A stretch of 33,839 bases of DNA, taken from a virus. Positions 11,487-19,229 of this stretch are shown one piece after another. The translations under genes and the position numbers were made by a program. The stretch covers positions 1 to 33,839 of the IMG/VR virus record IMGVR_UViG_3300022752_000222; one strand, written 5' to 3'. The notes under the pieces were generated by a model. That model ran no database searches. It had not been told where the DNA came from and saw only the letters and a list, made by a program, of their open reading frames with translations. Numbering within the stretch: position 1 is the stretch's first letter; each line of letters opens with the position of its first letter.

Positions 11487-12581
11487 ATGAGTACACTCAC
11501 ACAAGCTAGTAAACAATGGGCAACAAGGCCGGACGAGGAACGCTTCGTTTCGCTTATCGACATGCTGGCTCATGCCGAGGCGCAGCGGGCTATATCAAAG
11601 GCGCGCGTCATGAGCTCGCGCGATTTATCCGTTCGCCCGATTGATGACCAGGGCCTAGTTATCGAATCGCGCGAAGGCGGGCAAGCGATGATTTCGCATC
11701 ATGCTTTCGGCCAGCTGGCGGGCCTTGCTGGCGCGCCTGGGGGATATCTTCGCTCGTTGCCTGCGCCCCTCGCTGCTGACTGCGTCAATTATGGGCTGCA
11801 AGTCGAGCGCGAGGCCGAAGATATCGGCGTTCTATTAGTAGGCGGGGGAGCTCACGGTCCGCGCACGCTGCGCGCTGCGACTGGTCCAAAGTACGGCCGG
11901 GTATGGAATTCGCAAGTTATCAAAGCGCTCGTTGATCGCTTCGGCGACGGGGTTTCGGGAGATTTTCGCGTCCCTGGCGTATGGGGGCGCCCCCTTGATC
12001 AAGTCACTAAAAAGGATACAACGCTGTACTGTGGCGACCGCGACATGTTCGTTTTCCTGGCCGACGAGGAAAACCGTATTGAAATGCCCGATCGCCGCGA
12101 CGGGAAAACCGGCGCGCTTGCTCGAGGGTTTTTCGTGAGTAACAGCGAAGTCGGCGCGGGCGCGCTCAAAGTAAAAACTTTCCTTTTCGATTACGTATGC
12201 GCTAACCGCATCGTATGGGGCGCGCTTGAGCTCGACGAGCTCAGCATTCGACATACGGCAGCTGCGCCCGATCGCTTCGTTGAGCAAGTCGCGCCCGCCT
12301 TGCTGGCTTATTCGCAGGCCAGCGCCGACAACGTTTCGACCGTACTTCGGACCGCCCAGCGAAGCAAGGTCGATAAAGTCGCCGACTTTCTCGCTAAGCG
12401 CTTCGGGCCCAGGATAGGCGAGCGAATTGAACACGCTCATATGCTTGACGAAGGCCGACCGATTGAAACCTTGTGGGACGTTGTAACCGGCGCGACTGCG
12501 TACGCGCGCTCGATACCCTGGACCGCCGACCGTGTCGAATTCGAAAGTAAGGCGGGCGAGATCCTCGACCTTGTCGCCTGA
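11487..12581 (+). CDS. DUF932 phage/plasmid protein
   Basis: The protein has 364 residues. The layout matches the phage/plasmid DUF932 family (TIGR03299-like): ARVMSSRDLSVRPID, AMISHHAFGQLAGLAGAPGG, RAATGPKYGRVWNSQVIKAL, RGFFVSNSEVGAGALKVKTF and YVCANRIVWGA. The family is usual on plasmids and phages and its role is unknown. AGAAAGGATTCGAAC precedes the ATG. It is the last large gene of the GC-rich cassette and looks acquired, since its codon use differs from the late genes. Confidence 0.88.
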   Translation: MSTLTQASKQWATRPDEERFVSLIDMLAHAEAQRAISKARVMSSRDLSVRPIDDQGLVIESREGGQAMISHHAFGQLAGLAGAPGGYLRSLPAPLAADCVNYGLQVEREAEDIGVLLVGGGAHGPRTLRAATGPKYGRVWNSQVIKALVDRFGDGVSGDFRVPGVWGRPLDQVTKKDTTLYCGDRDMFVFLADEENRIEMPDRRDGKTGALARGFFVSNSEVGAGALKVKTFLFDYVCANRIVWGALELDELSIRHTAAAPDRFVEQVAPALLAYSQASADNVSTVLRTAQRSKVDKVADFLAKRFGPRIGERIEHAHMLDEGRPIETLWDVVTGATAYARSIPWTADRVEFESKAGEILDLVA

Positions 12582-12583
12582 TC

Positions 12584-12661
12584 ATGCACGGCCTGATCGA
12601 CTGGTTGATCGCGATCGCCTTCGGCGTCGCCCTGGGCGCAGCGCTCGCCCTCAGCTGGTAA
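12584..12661 (+). CDS. Tiny membrane peptide (25 residues)
   Basis: The peptide MHGLIDWLIAIAFGVALGAA plus LALSW is almost entirely hydrophobic and would span a membrane once. It starts 2 nt after the DUF932 stop, with no clear ribosome-binding site, and ends before the terminator. It may be a real mini-protein or a chance frame in GC-rich DNA. Confidence 0.35.
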   Translation: MHGLIDWLIAIAFGVALGAALALSW

Positions 12662-12682
12662 CGCCGACCAGCTGGCCCAGCT

Positions 12683-12710
12683 GGCCGCCTTCGGGCGGCC
12701 TTTTTGTTTT
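12683..12710 (+). terminator. UUCG-tetraloop terminator of the cassette
   Basis: GGCCGCC, TTCG, GGCGGCC followed by TTTTTGTTTT. Same design as the one at 10615. Confidence 0.9.
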
Positions 12711-12907
12711 CCTGGGCGTATTTCACGCTGGCCCTTTAATAAGCGATTGAATCGCTTGGCTATTCGCGAGCTCGCGCCAGGGTTTTCTTGGCCCGTGGGC
12801 CTCGGGCCTTTTACTGGTAACCGTTGCCCGCGCAGCTGGTCCGACCAGCTGGCGCAGCTGGCCCTGGGCCGTCGGCCTGGGGGCTCGACCAGGGGCTCGA
12901 CCAGCTG

Positions 12908-12958
12908 GCGCACTAATCGCCGATTCGCCCAGGCGCACTAATTCGCTCGCGCACTAAT
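12908..12958 (+). repeat. Three direct repeats of GCGCACTAAT
   Basis: Exact copies at 12908-12917, 12933-12942 and 12949-12958 in the non-coding GC-rich stretch. Confidence 0.8.
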
Positions 12959-13018
12959 CGACCAGGGCCCGCTGGCCCTGGGCCCCGGGCCCCGTCCCCC
13001 GGGGCGAGTCCCGGTATC

Positions 13019-13054
13019 GATTCTAGAGCGTAGAGCGCTCTAGGTTCTAGAATC
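13019..13054. repeat. Inverted repeat with inner palindrome
   Basis: GATTCTAGA (13019-13027) mirrors TCTAGAATC (13046-13054) and encloses the perfect palindrome TAGAGCGCTCTA (13031-13042). TAGAGCG is also directly repeated at 13024 and 13031. It may be an operator or a recombination site. Confidence 0.7.
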
Positions 13055-13121
13055 CGGCACAAATGGCCCGACGTCGTAGCGGACGCCGACCTTGGCCCGG
13101 TTTCGCAGAATTAATGAGCCC

Positions 13122-13150
13122 TCGAAACAAAACCAAGATAAGCGTATACT
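13122..13150 (+). promoter_or_regulatory. Possible promoter upstream of terL
   Basis: TCGAAA (13122-13127), a 17-nt spacer and TATACT (13145-13150). The CGTATACTTTTCAC context resembles the cassette promoters, but the -35 box is weak. Confidence 0.5.
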
Positions 13151-13225
13151 TTTCACTTCCAGGAAACCCACCCCCTTGTTCCTAGAACCGATTTCCCTGA
13201 AAATTTTTTGCAAATTCCAAAACCT

Positions 13226-14695
13226 ATGGCCTTACCCCCGGACCTTGAAGCAGAACGCTTGAAGCTTGAGCTACGGCTCAGGATCCTTGAGGCTCGGGAC
13301 AAGGCCAAGGCTTCTTTCATAGATTTCGCCCGTTATGTTTGGCCCGAGGCCATCTTCAGTGCGCATCATTACAAGATGGCGAATGCTTTTGACCGGATTG
13401 TCAGGGGCGAGTTAAAGCGGTTGATTATCAACATGGCGCCTCGACACACCAAATCGGAATTTGCTAGCTATCTTTTGCCTGCGTTTGCCATGGGCCATGA
13501 GCCTCGGTCCAAGATTATTCAAGCCACACATAATGGCGAGTTAGCGGTCCGTTTTGGCCGTAAGGTCAGGAACCTGATGGATCAGGAGACGTATAAGGAG
13601 TTGTTTCCGGCGGTGAGTTTGAAGCCTGATTCAAAGGCAGCTGGCCGGTGGGATACGAATGGTGGCGGGGAATACTATGCTGTAGGGGTTGGTGGTGCAA
13701 TGACGGGGCGGGGTGCGGATCTTTTGATTATTGACGATCCGCATTCGGAGCAGGATGCTTTGTCAGAGTTGTCACTTGACAACGCCTGGGAGTGGTACAC
13801 ATCGGGGCCGAGGTCGCGATTGCAGCCCGGAGGGGCGGTTGTGGTGGTGATGACCCGTTGGGGGATGAAGGATCTGACGGCAAGGTTAATTAAATCGCAG
13901 GCAGAGCCGAAGTCGGATCAGTGGGAGATTTTGGAGTTCCCGGCAATACTGAATGAGAATACCCCTCAAGAGAAGCCCCTTTGGCCAAGTTATTGGAGCC
14001 TTGATGAGTTACAAAAGGTCAGGGCCACCTTGTCGGTGCAGAAGTGGCAGTCGATGTATCAGCAGCAGCCCACCAATGATGAGGGGGCGATTTTAAAGCG
14101 TGAATGGTGGAGGATTTGGGAAAATGATTACACCCCCCAAGTTGAATATATCATCCAGAGTTATGACACCGCGTACAGCAAAAAAGAGACAGCTGACTTT
14201 TCAGCAATCACCACCTGGGGTGTATTCCGTCCCAGCGCGGACGACGGACCTGCCATTATTCTCCTCGATGTTAAAAAAGGCCGTTGGGACTTTCCGGAGT
14301 TAAAGCGGGTTGCCAAGGCGCAGTACGATCATTGGCGACCGGATAATGTGTTGATCGAGGGCAAAGCAACGGGGATTACGTTGCAGCAGGAGTTGCGGCG
14401 TGTGGGGATTCCTGTGACCATGTACAACCCAGGCGGCAGGAAAGCGGGCCAGGATAAGATATCCAGGGCCAATGCGGTAGCGCCTGTGTTTGAGTCTGGG
14501 ATGGTCTGGGCCCCGGAGACGAAGTGGGCTGAAGAGTTGATTGAGGAGTGTGCGGCGTTTCCCAAGGGAGACTCGGACGATCTTGTGGATAGCACGGTGC
14601 AAGCGATCATGCGTTTTCGTGCGGGGAATTTTGTGGCCTTGGATGATGACGAGGCTGATGAGCCAAGCAACGTGCTTGAGTTTGAATATTACTAA
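13226..14695 (+). CDS. terL: Terminase large subunit
   Basis: The protein has 489 residues and is the packaging motor ATPase and nuclease. The ATPase half has a Walker A-like APRHTKSE (residues 71-78), Walker B LLIIDDP (166-172) and a coupling motif VVVVMTRW (205-212). The nuclease half has SYDTAYS (D314), IEGKATG (E378) and DSDDLVDS (D451, D452, D455), the RNase H-like acidic cluster. The ATG at 13226 gives a typical N-terminus (MALPPDLEAERLK); a TTG at 13208 is the alternative, and neither has a good Shine-Dalgarno. It starts the late rightward block and is separated from terS by about 4 kb. Confidence 0.93.
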   Translation: MALPPDLEAERLKLELRLRILEARDKAKASFIDFARYVWPEAIFSAHHYKMANAFDRIVRGELKRLIINMAPRHTKSEFASYLLPAFAMGHEPRSKIIQATHNGELAVRFGRKVRNLMDQETYKELFPAVSLKPDSKAAGRWDTNGGGEYYAVGVGGAMTGRGADLLIIDDPHSEQDALSELSLDNAWEWYTSGPRSRLQPGGAVVVVMTRWGMKDLTARLIKSQAEPKSDQWEILEFPAILNENTPQEKPLWPSYWSLDELQKVRATLSVQKWQSMYQQQPTNDEGAILKREWWRIWENDYTPQVEYIIQSYDTAYSKKETADFSAITTWGVFRPSADDGPAIILLDVKKGRWDFPELKRVAKAQYDHWRPDNVLIEGKATGITLQQELRRVGIPVTMYNPGGRKAGQDKISRANAVAPVFESGMVWAPETKWAEELIEECAAFPKGDSDDLVDSTVQAIMRFRAGNFVALDDDEADEPSNVLEFEYY

Positions 14696-14742
14696 GGCCA
14701 TAATAGGGCTGTCCAACACGCCTTGGCCGGGAGCCTAAAAGC

Positions 14743-16632
14743 ATGAACAGCAATTTCTACGTGGATCCGATAACGGGAGAGCGTCGTTATAACACGTTGC
14801 AGCGTTATGCAGAGGGAGGGGCGGTAGGTAATGAGGGCAGTGATGCGCGATCCATGTTGCAAAATCTACAGCGTGTAAGACCTTTGAACATGCAAGATGG
14901 TGGAGAGATATTTGGGCCACAGCAGCCTTTTGGCGGTATAGCGTCTAGTGACATAAGGGCAAGGGAGAATGATCCTTTTAACTCGGCAGCGTTTACTAAT
15001 GCGTCCTCGCAGGTTAATTCAATTTTTGGAAACAGTTACAGAGATGAGGTGGAAGCGTTAAAAAGTGCAGGAGTAAAAGACCCAGGGGCTGCTGCGATAG
15101 GCTATAGGACAGGGATAGACCCGTATGTTTCAGCTGCAAGGTATAGCGAGTTAGAAGCTTTTGATCGAGCAAATCCTGGAATGTTAAACAGGGTAATGGG
15201 TATTAATGAGGTTGATAGCCCAGGTGTTACGTGGAGAAACATGGTTTTGCAGTCTCCAACTGGGGTAACTCCAGCTTCAGCGGCTCCAGCACTTCAAGGA
15301 CAAGCAGTTCCATCAGCTCCAGCTTCAGCGGCTCCAGCTTCAGCGGCTCCATCAGCTCCTGCATCAACCGCTGCGGGCATGTTAAGTGCCTTGCCAACAA
15401 CTTCGGCAGGCGCAGCGTTGCAATATGAGCACCCTTATGTAAACCCGATTACGGGGGAACGCAAAACGGTCACAGGCGGAAGCACTGGCCAAGGCGCTCC
15501 CGCTGGGTTTATTAATGCTTTAAACCCGAATGTGTATGGAGGCCAGCAGTCTGACCTTGCCGTGGGCCATGGATTTTATGCCAAGGGCGATACGGTAAAT
15601 TTATCCCCGTTGCTTAATAATAGTGGCCCGGGCCAAGGTCCCGTTCGCGTGGACCAAAATATTGGCAACGTGCAGCTGCCTGGAAAGTCCACGGACTATA
15701 CCTATACGCAGGCAGGAAATACCCTACAAGTCAGGGATAAAGGGGGCAATGTGGTAAGTCAGATTGCTGTTCAGGAGGACGTGAACGGTACACAGCTTAA
15801 GTTTGCCGATGGCACGGTGGGCGCAATCCCCGTGAAGAAGGACGGCTCTTGGGAGATCCAGTTAGGTGGAAAATCTGCCGGGGGATACACAGGTATTCCC
15901 ACTGTCACAGGCGGCACCGGCAATGACACTGTCACGGTAACACCACTGCCCGCCACACCCGTCCCGCCCTATAACGAAGGTGTAGCGGATCCGACAATTC
16001 CCATGCCGCCGATTGATCCACGGACCGTGACACCTGTGCCTGTCCCCCCGATCAACCAGGAGTTTTTAACTTCTCCTGCACGTCAGTGGGATCCGGTGAC
16101 GCAGTCGTTTAAGTACGGCTCTCCTACATTACTGTCCCCGGGCACTGGACCTGGAGGAGCGGGCGGGGCTGGGGCGGCGAGCTGGACCCCACCCGGAGTG
16201 ACTTTAAGACAGCCTTCATTGTTGCAAGTGGCTACAAGCGATCAAGCAACAAGGCCTTCTTATGATGCGAAATCGGGGATTTATACCATCCCAACGTATT
16301 CTGAAAGCGAACGAAACGCCATAAATCGTGAGCAATTGCTTGGCTCCGTAAGCTCGGCGCTTGTTGGTAAGAAGTACACTACCCCGCAGTACTATAAGCT
16401 ACTGAGCATGGCAAGGTCGGGTGCCTTTGGTACGCCGGGAACCCCTGAATTTATTTTAAAGCTACAGGCCGCACTTGCCTCCCTTGCCGCCGCCCAAGCT
16501 GCTAACAATACCGTAACGGGCGGAACAGGCAACGACACTACGACCGGCGGAACAGGCAACGACACTACGACCGGCGGAACAGGCAACGACACTACGACCG
16601 GCGGAACAGGCAACGACACCGTAACGGGTTGA
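14743..16632 (+). CDS. Long low-complexity virion-type protein
   Basis: The protein has 629 residues. The start is YVDPITGERRYNTLQRYAEG, and residues about 180-230 are Ala/Ser/Pro-rich with APASAAPSAP-type repeats. The phrase YVNPITGERKTVTGG near residue 230 repeats the N-terminal motif. Residues about 590-629 are four GGTGNDTTT-like nonapeptides, and TGGTGNDTVTVTP also occurs near residue 390. GGGAG lies 8 nt upstream of the ATG. Its place between terL and the portal suggests a virion or ejected protein. No enzyme motif is seen. Confidence 0.65.
   Translation: MNSNFYVDPITGERRYNTLQRYAEGGAVGNEGSDARSMLQNLQRVRPLNMQDGGEIFGPQQPFGGIASSDIRARENDPFNSAAFTNASSQVNSIFGNSYRDEVEALKSAGVKDPGAAAIGYRTGIDPYVSAARYSELEAFDRANPGMLNRVMGINEVDSPGVTWRNMVLQSPTGVTPASAAPALQGQAVPSAPASAAPASAAPSAPASTAAGMLSALPTTSAGAALQYEHPYVNPITGERKTVTGGSTGQGAPAGFINALNPNVYGGQQSDLAVGHGFYAKGDTVNLSPLLNNSGPGQGPVRVDQNIGNVQLPGKSTDYTYTQAGNTLQVRDKGGNVVSQIAVQEDVNGTQLKFADGTVGAIPVKKDGSWEIQLGGKSAGGYTGIPTVTGGTGNDTVTVTPLPATPVPPYNEGVADPTIPMPPIDPRTVTPVPVPPINQEFLTSPARQWDPVTQSFKYGSPTLLSPGTGPGGAGGAGAASWTPPGVTLRQPSLLQVATSDQATRPSYDAKSGIYTIPTYSESERNAINREQLLGSVSSALVGKKYTTPQYYKLLSMARSGAFGTPGTPEFILKLQAALASLAAAQAANNTVTGGTGNDTTTGGTGNDTTTGGTGNDTTTGGTGNDTVTG
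16519..16626 (+). repeat. Four 27-bp tandem repeats at the end of the 14743 gene
   Basis: Unit GGCGGAACAGGCAACGACAC plus TACGACC, at 16519, 16546, 16573 and 16600, with the last copy altered at its 3' end. The stop at 16630 falls in what looks like a degenerate fifth unit. Confidence 0.9.
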
Positions 16633-16659
16633 ACAGGAGGTACCGACGGGTGGTGATTA

Positions 16660-19215
16660 ATGAAAAAACCCCTTAAGAAAAACGCTGGCGGTGAGGCAAG
16701 CACCATGGACTTCATCGTAAAAAAATCCAACGGTGGAGATGTTTCACGTGAAACATCACCTAAGGACAAGGCCCCGGAAGTCACGGGCATGAACCGTGTG
16801 GTGGATTTCATTGCTCAAAAGCTCAATCCTGAGTGGTTTCCAACATCGGGGCGAACCCTTTTGGAAACGGCGCAAGGGGTAAAAACACCGATTACTGAGA
16901 AGAACTTTAAGTCTGAAGAGTTAGACATTATTCGTCAACTCATCGCACTCAAGGGATCGGACAACGGATCGATTACCTACGGGGACTACCTTGCCTTGGC
17001 TCAAAAGCTAAACAAGGATGGGCCTCCGCCTACGTCAATAACACCGGGCCTCTATTCCATGGGCGATCCGCTGGGTAATGTACATACCACGTTAGGGCGG
17101 TTTTCTTATAGGACGGATCCTAAAGGTAACCTACAGGTCGTCGATAAGTATGATTTTAACCCGCCCATGCTGCAAGATATGCGTGAGGCACGGACCGGGG
17201 ACTATGGTGCATTTGGGCCTTATGGCATGATCCGGGAGTACGCAGGAGAAAAGATTCCTCCTGGAACGGGTCGCGATGTTCTTATTAATCTAGGACGCAT
17301 TGGTCAAAAGGCTCGTCCTGTTGCCAAGTTCGCCCAAGGCTCCCCCAACCCCGACGAAGTTCCTAGTGTCATTGACGAGCGCGAAGAGATCCGCAGCGAA
17401 TCGCAGCGCATGCTTAATCGGCTCAAGTCTTCGCAGCAAGCGCCGCAGTATGCGGGGTTTACCAAGGGCTTGCGGGCGTCGCAGTTAAAAGGGTATGGCG
17501 AAGATCAGCGGGGGATAGAGCTGCTTAAAGAATTTGCGGACATGCCCCGAGGCGTGCTTGGTGCAACGCCCATTATTCCTGGAGGCGAAGGCTATCGCAC
17601 AGGACAAGCGGTTGGTTCAGGAGTCATGCCCGCTAAGGTTGCTGGTATGGCCGGGGATGCAGCAACCGCACTAGCGGCTCTAGGCGGGGCCGGAGTCATC
17701 AAACCCAAGGGTGGGAATTGGTTTAAAAACCTAGATTCGGTTGAGTTCCAGCTCAACGCACTTTTAAAAAACGCTGGCGCTCGCAATCTTCCGGCTGATC
17801 AAGTATTAGCAGAAATGAATGCGACTTATACGCCTGAGGCCATGGCAAGACTTAGTCCAGAGTCCTTGGCTCAGGTCGAAAGGTCCTATGCTGAGTTAAA
17901 GCCTGCGGCAGCAATTAACAAGTGGATTAACACCAAACTTACAAAGTACGTTAAAAACGAAATGGGTACGCCAGAGGACCCTGTTCGCGCGTTAGCTGAA
18001 CGAGGCGTTTTGCACATCCCGACCTATGATCTTGATATTATGGGATTAACTTCAAAACGTGAACGAGCAGGTATGCCTATGGCTCCTCAGGGGCAAAGCG
18101 AAGCTGCTCGATTTTGGGAACAAATGTCAGATAAGGTGATTGATTTTACAACGCCTTCAAGAATTAAAAAGCAGGCTAAACAGGGTGCATGGGAGCATCA
18201 ACGAAACGAAAACATGGAACTGTTACGTGAAAACCCTTGGATTAAGGATGTTTCTGCTGACACCAAAATATATAGACCCAGCATAAGCGAAGATCTTGTG
18301 GATAGTGCAGGCTTTGACCATCTTATTGACGAGCTAACCAATGCCATGAGCCCGCAATCGAACCTGCCCGATGCGTTGCGTGTACAGCCTAAAGACCTTG
18401 AGAAAATGACCGTACCGCAGGCCGTTGAGCGTGTAGCCAAGATTAATGATTGGCGGATCAACAATAAAAAAGCGCTTGCCATCGAGGAAACGAACAAAGC
18501 CGATCTTTATAAGGCTTATCCAGAACAAAAGTATCGTTGGATCCAGCTCAATAAACCTGGGCAGTTTGCTGCCGAATCCGATGCTATGGGCCACTCGGTG
18601 CGCGGCTACGAACCTCCGGAAAAGGGAGGAAACCCCTTTTACGGCCTTGGAGGCTGGGAAGCCATACAAAGCGGCAGAGCCAAGGTGTATTCATTGCGCG
18701 ACGCAAAAGGACAGTCGCATGCGACTATTGAAGTAAAGAAAGAAACGGTTGATGAGTTCTTGGATAAAGTTCCAACTGCTACCTACAACCGTTGGATCAA
18801 GGAGTTTAAAGCATCTCCTGAATACGCCGCTTCTCCTGAAGCACTACCCGGAGCTAGTCCTGAGTGGGTGCAGTTTTTAAAAAACAAAGAATATATCCCT
18901 TCTGAAACTCCTCTTACCATTACCCAAATCAAGGGAGAGGGCAATAAGGCAATAAAAAAAGAATTTCTTCCATTTGTTCAAGACTTTGTGCGCAGTGGTA
19001 ATTGGGCGGAAGTAAAAGACTTACTAAACGCAAATTTACTTGTCATTGATCGAGGCAGCGATTTGGCTGCGGCAATGAAAGCAGAAAACGCTACAATTCC
19101 TCAGTACATTACACAAGAGGAACTTACTGAGCTTTTGCGTAAATATAAGGCTTACGGTTACAAACGCGGTGGCCCTGTTGACAAAACAACAGCATTCATT
19201 AAAGCTCACGCTTGA
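16660..19215 (+). CDS. Large virion-associated protein with PcfJ-like segment and a parS palindrome
   Basis: The protein has 851 residues. The N-terminus is basic. Residues 27-33 (DVSRETS) are encoded by a perfect parS-type palindrome. Residues 300-345 are Gly/Ala-rich (GSGVMPAKVAGMAGDAATAL) and may be membrane-active. Near residues 620-690, YRWIQLNKPGQFAAESDAMG, then HSVRGY and AKVYSLRDAKGQSHATIEV, closely resemble the PcfJ-type domain, with the usual Cys after GH replaced by Ser. The C-terminus is RKYKAYGYKRGG. Its place just before the portal and its size suggest an internal or ejected virion protein. AGGAGG lies 18 nt upstream, an unusually long spacing. Confidence 0.6.
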   Translation: MKKPLKKNAGGEASTMDFIVKKSNGGDVSRETSPKDKAPEVTGMNRVVDFIAQKLNPEWFPTSGRTLLETAQGVKTPITEKNFKSEELDIIRQLIALKGSDNGSITYGDYLALAQKLNKDGPPPTSITPGLYSMGDPLGNVHTTLGRFSYRTDPKGNLQVVDKYDFNPPMLQDMREARTGDYGAFGPYGMIREYAGEKIPPGTGRDVLINLGRIGQKARPVAKFAQGSPNPDEVPSVIDEREEIRSESQRMLNRLKSSQQAPQYAGFTKGLRASQLKGYGEDQRGIELLKEFADMPRGVLGATPIIPGGEGYRTGQAVGSGVMPAKVAGMAGDAATALAALGGAGVIKPKGGNWFKNLDSVEFQLNALLKNAGARNLPADQVLAEMNATYTPEAMARLSPESLAQVERSYAELKPAAAINKWINTKLTKYVKNEMGTPEDPVRALAERGVLHIPTYDLDIMGLTSKRERAGMPMAPQGQSEAARFWEQMSDKVIDFTTPSRIKKQAKQGAWEHQRNENMELLRENPWIKDVSADTKIYRPSISEDLVDSAGFDHLIDELTNAMSPQSNLPDALRVQPKDLEKMTVPQAVERVAKINDWRINNKKALAIEETNKADLYKAYPEQKYRWIQLNKPGQFAAESDAMGHSVRGYEPPEKGGNPFYGLGGWEAIQSGRAKVYSLRDAKGQSHATIEVKKETVDEFLDKVPTATYNRWIKEFKASPEYAASPEALPGASPEWVQFLKNKEYIPSETPLTITQIKGEGNKAIKKEFLPFVQDFVRSGNWAEVKDLLNANLLVIDRGSDLAAAMKAENATIPQYITQEELTELLRKYKAYGYKRGGPVDKTTAFIKAHA
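16738..16757. promoter_or_regulatory. parS: Perfect parS-like ParB binding site
   Basis: The sequence GATGTTTCACGTGAAACATC is a perfect 20-bp palindrome. Its central 16 bp match the bacterial chromosomal parS consensus TGTTNCACGTGAAACA exactly. It lies in codons 27-33 of the gene at 16660. No parB gene is visible in the window, so host ParB would be the likely binder. Confidence 0.85.
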
Positions 19216-19229
19216 TCCAAGGACCTAGC

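Larger units (their letters stand above)
12711..13121. other. GC-rich non-coding, repeat-rich stretch
   Basis: No supported gene. It contains several CAGCTGG words, two adjacent copies of GGGGCTCGACCA (12880-12903), three copies of GCGCACTAAT (12908, 12933, 12949), GC palindromes near 12970-13015, and an inverted repeat at 13019-13054. It may be a junction left by acquisition of the cassette, or a protein-binding region upstream of terL. Confidence 0.6.

Noticed and set aside
11835-12440. Long open frame on the minus strand opposite the DUF932 gene
   Set aside because: GC-rich coding DNA often gives open antisense frames; no ribosome-binding site or motif supports it.
12394-12941. Several overlapping Arg/Pro-rich frames on both strands
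   Set aside because: These come from GC-rich repeats after the DUF932 gene and have no protein-like pattern.
12880-12958. CRISPR-like array
   Set aside because: The direct repeats are 10-12 bp with irregular short spacing, not a repeat-spacer array, and no cas gene is present.
13019-13060. Possible tRNA-like fold (TTCTAGAATCC)
   Set aside because: No acceptor, D or anticodon arms can be paired and the T-loop sequence is wrong; it is better explained as an inverted repeat.
16519-16626. RTX (calcium-binding nonapeptide) domain from GGTGNDTTT repeats
   Set aside because: Only four units are present, and the hydrophobic residue needed at position eight is Thr in most of them.
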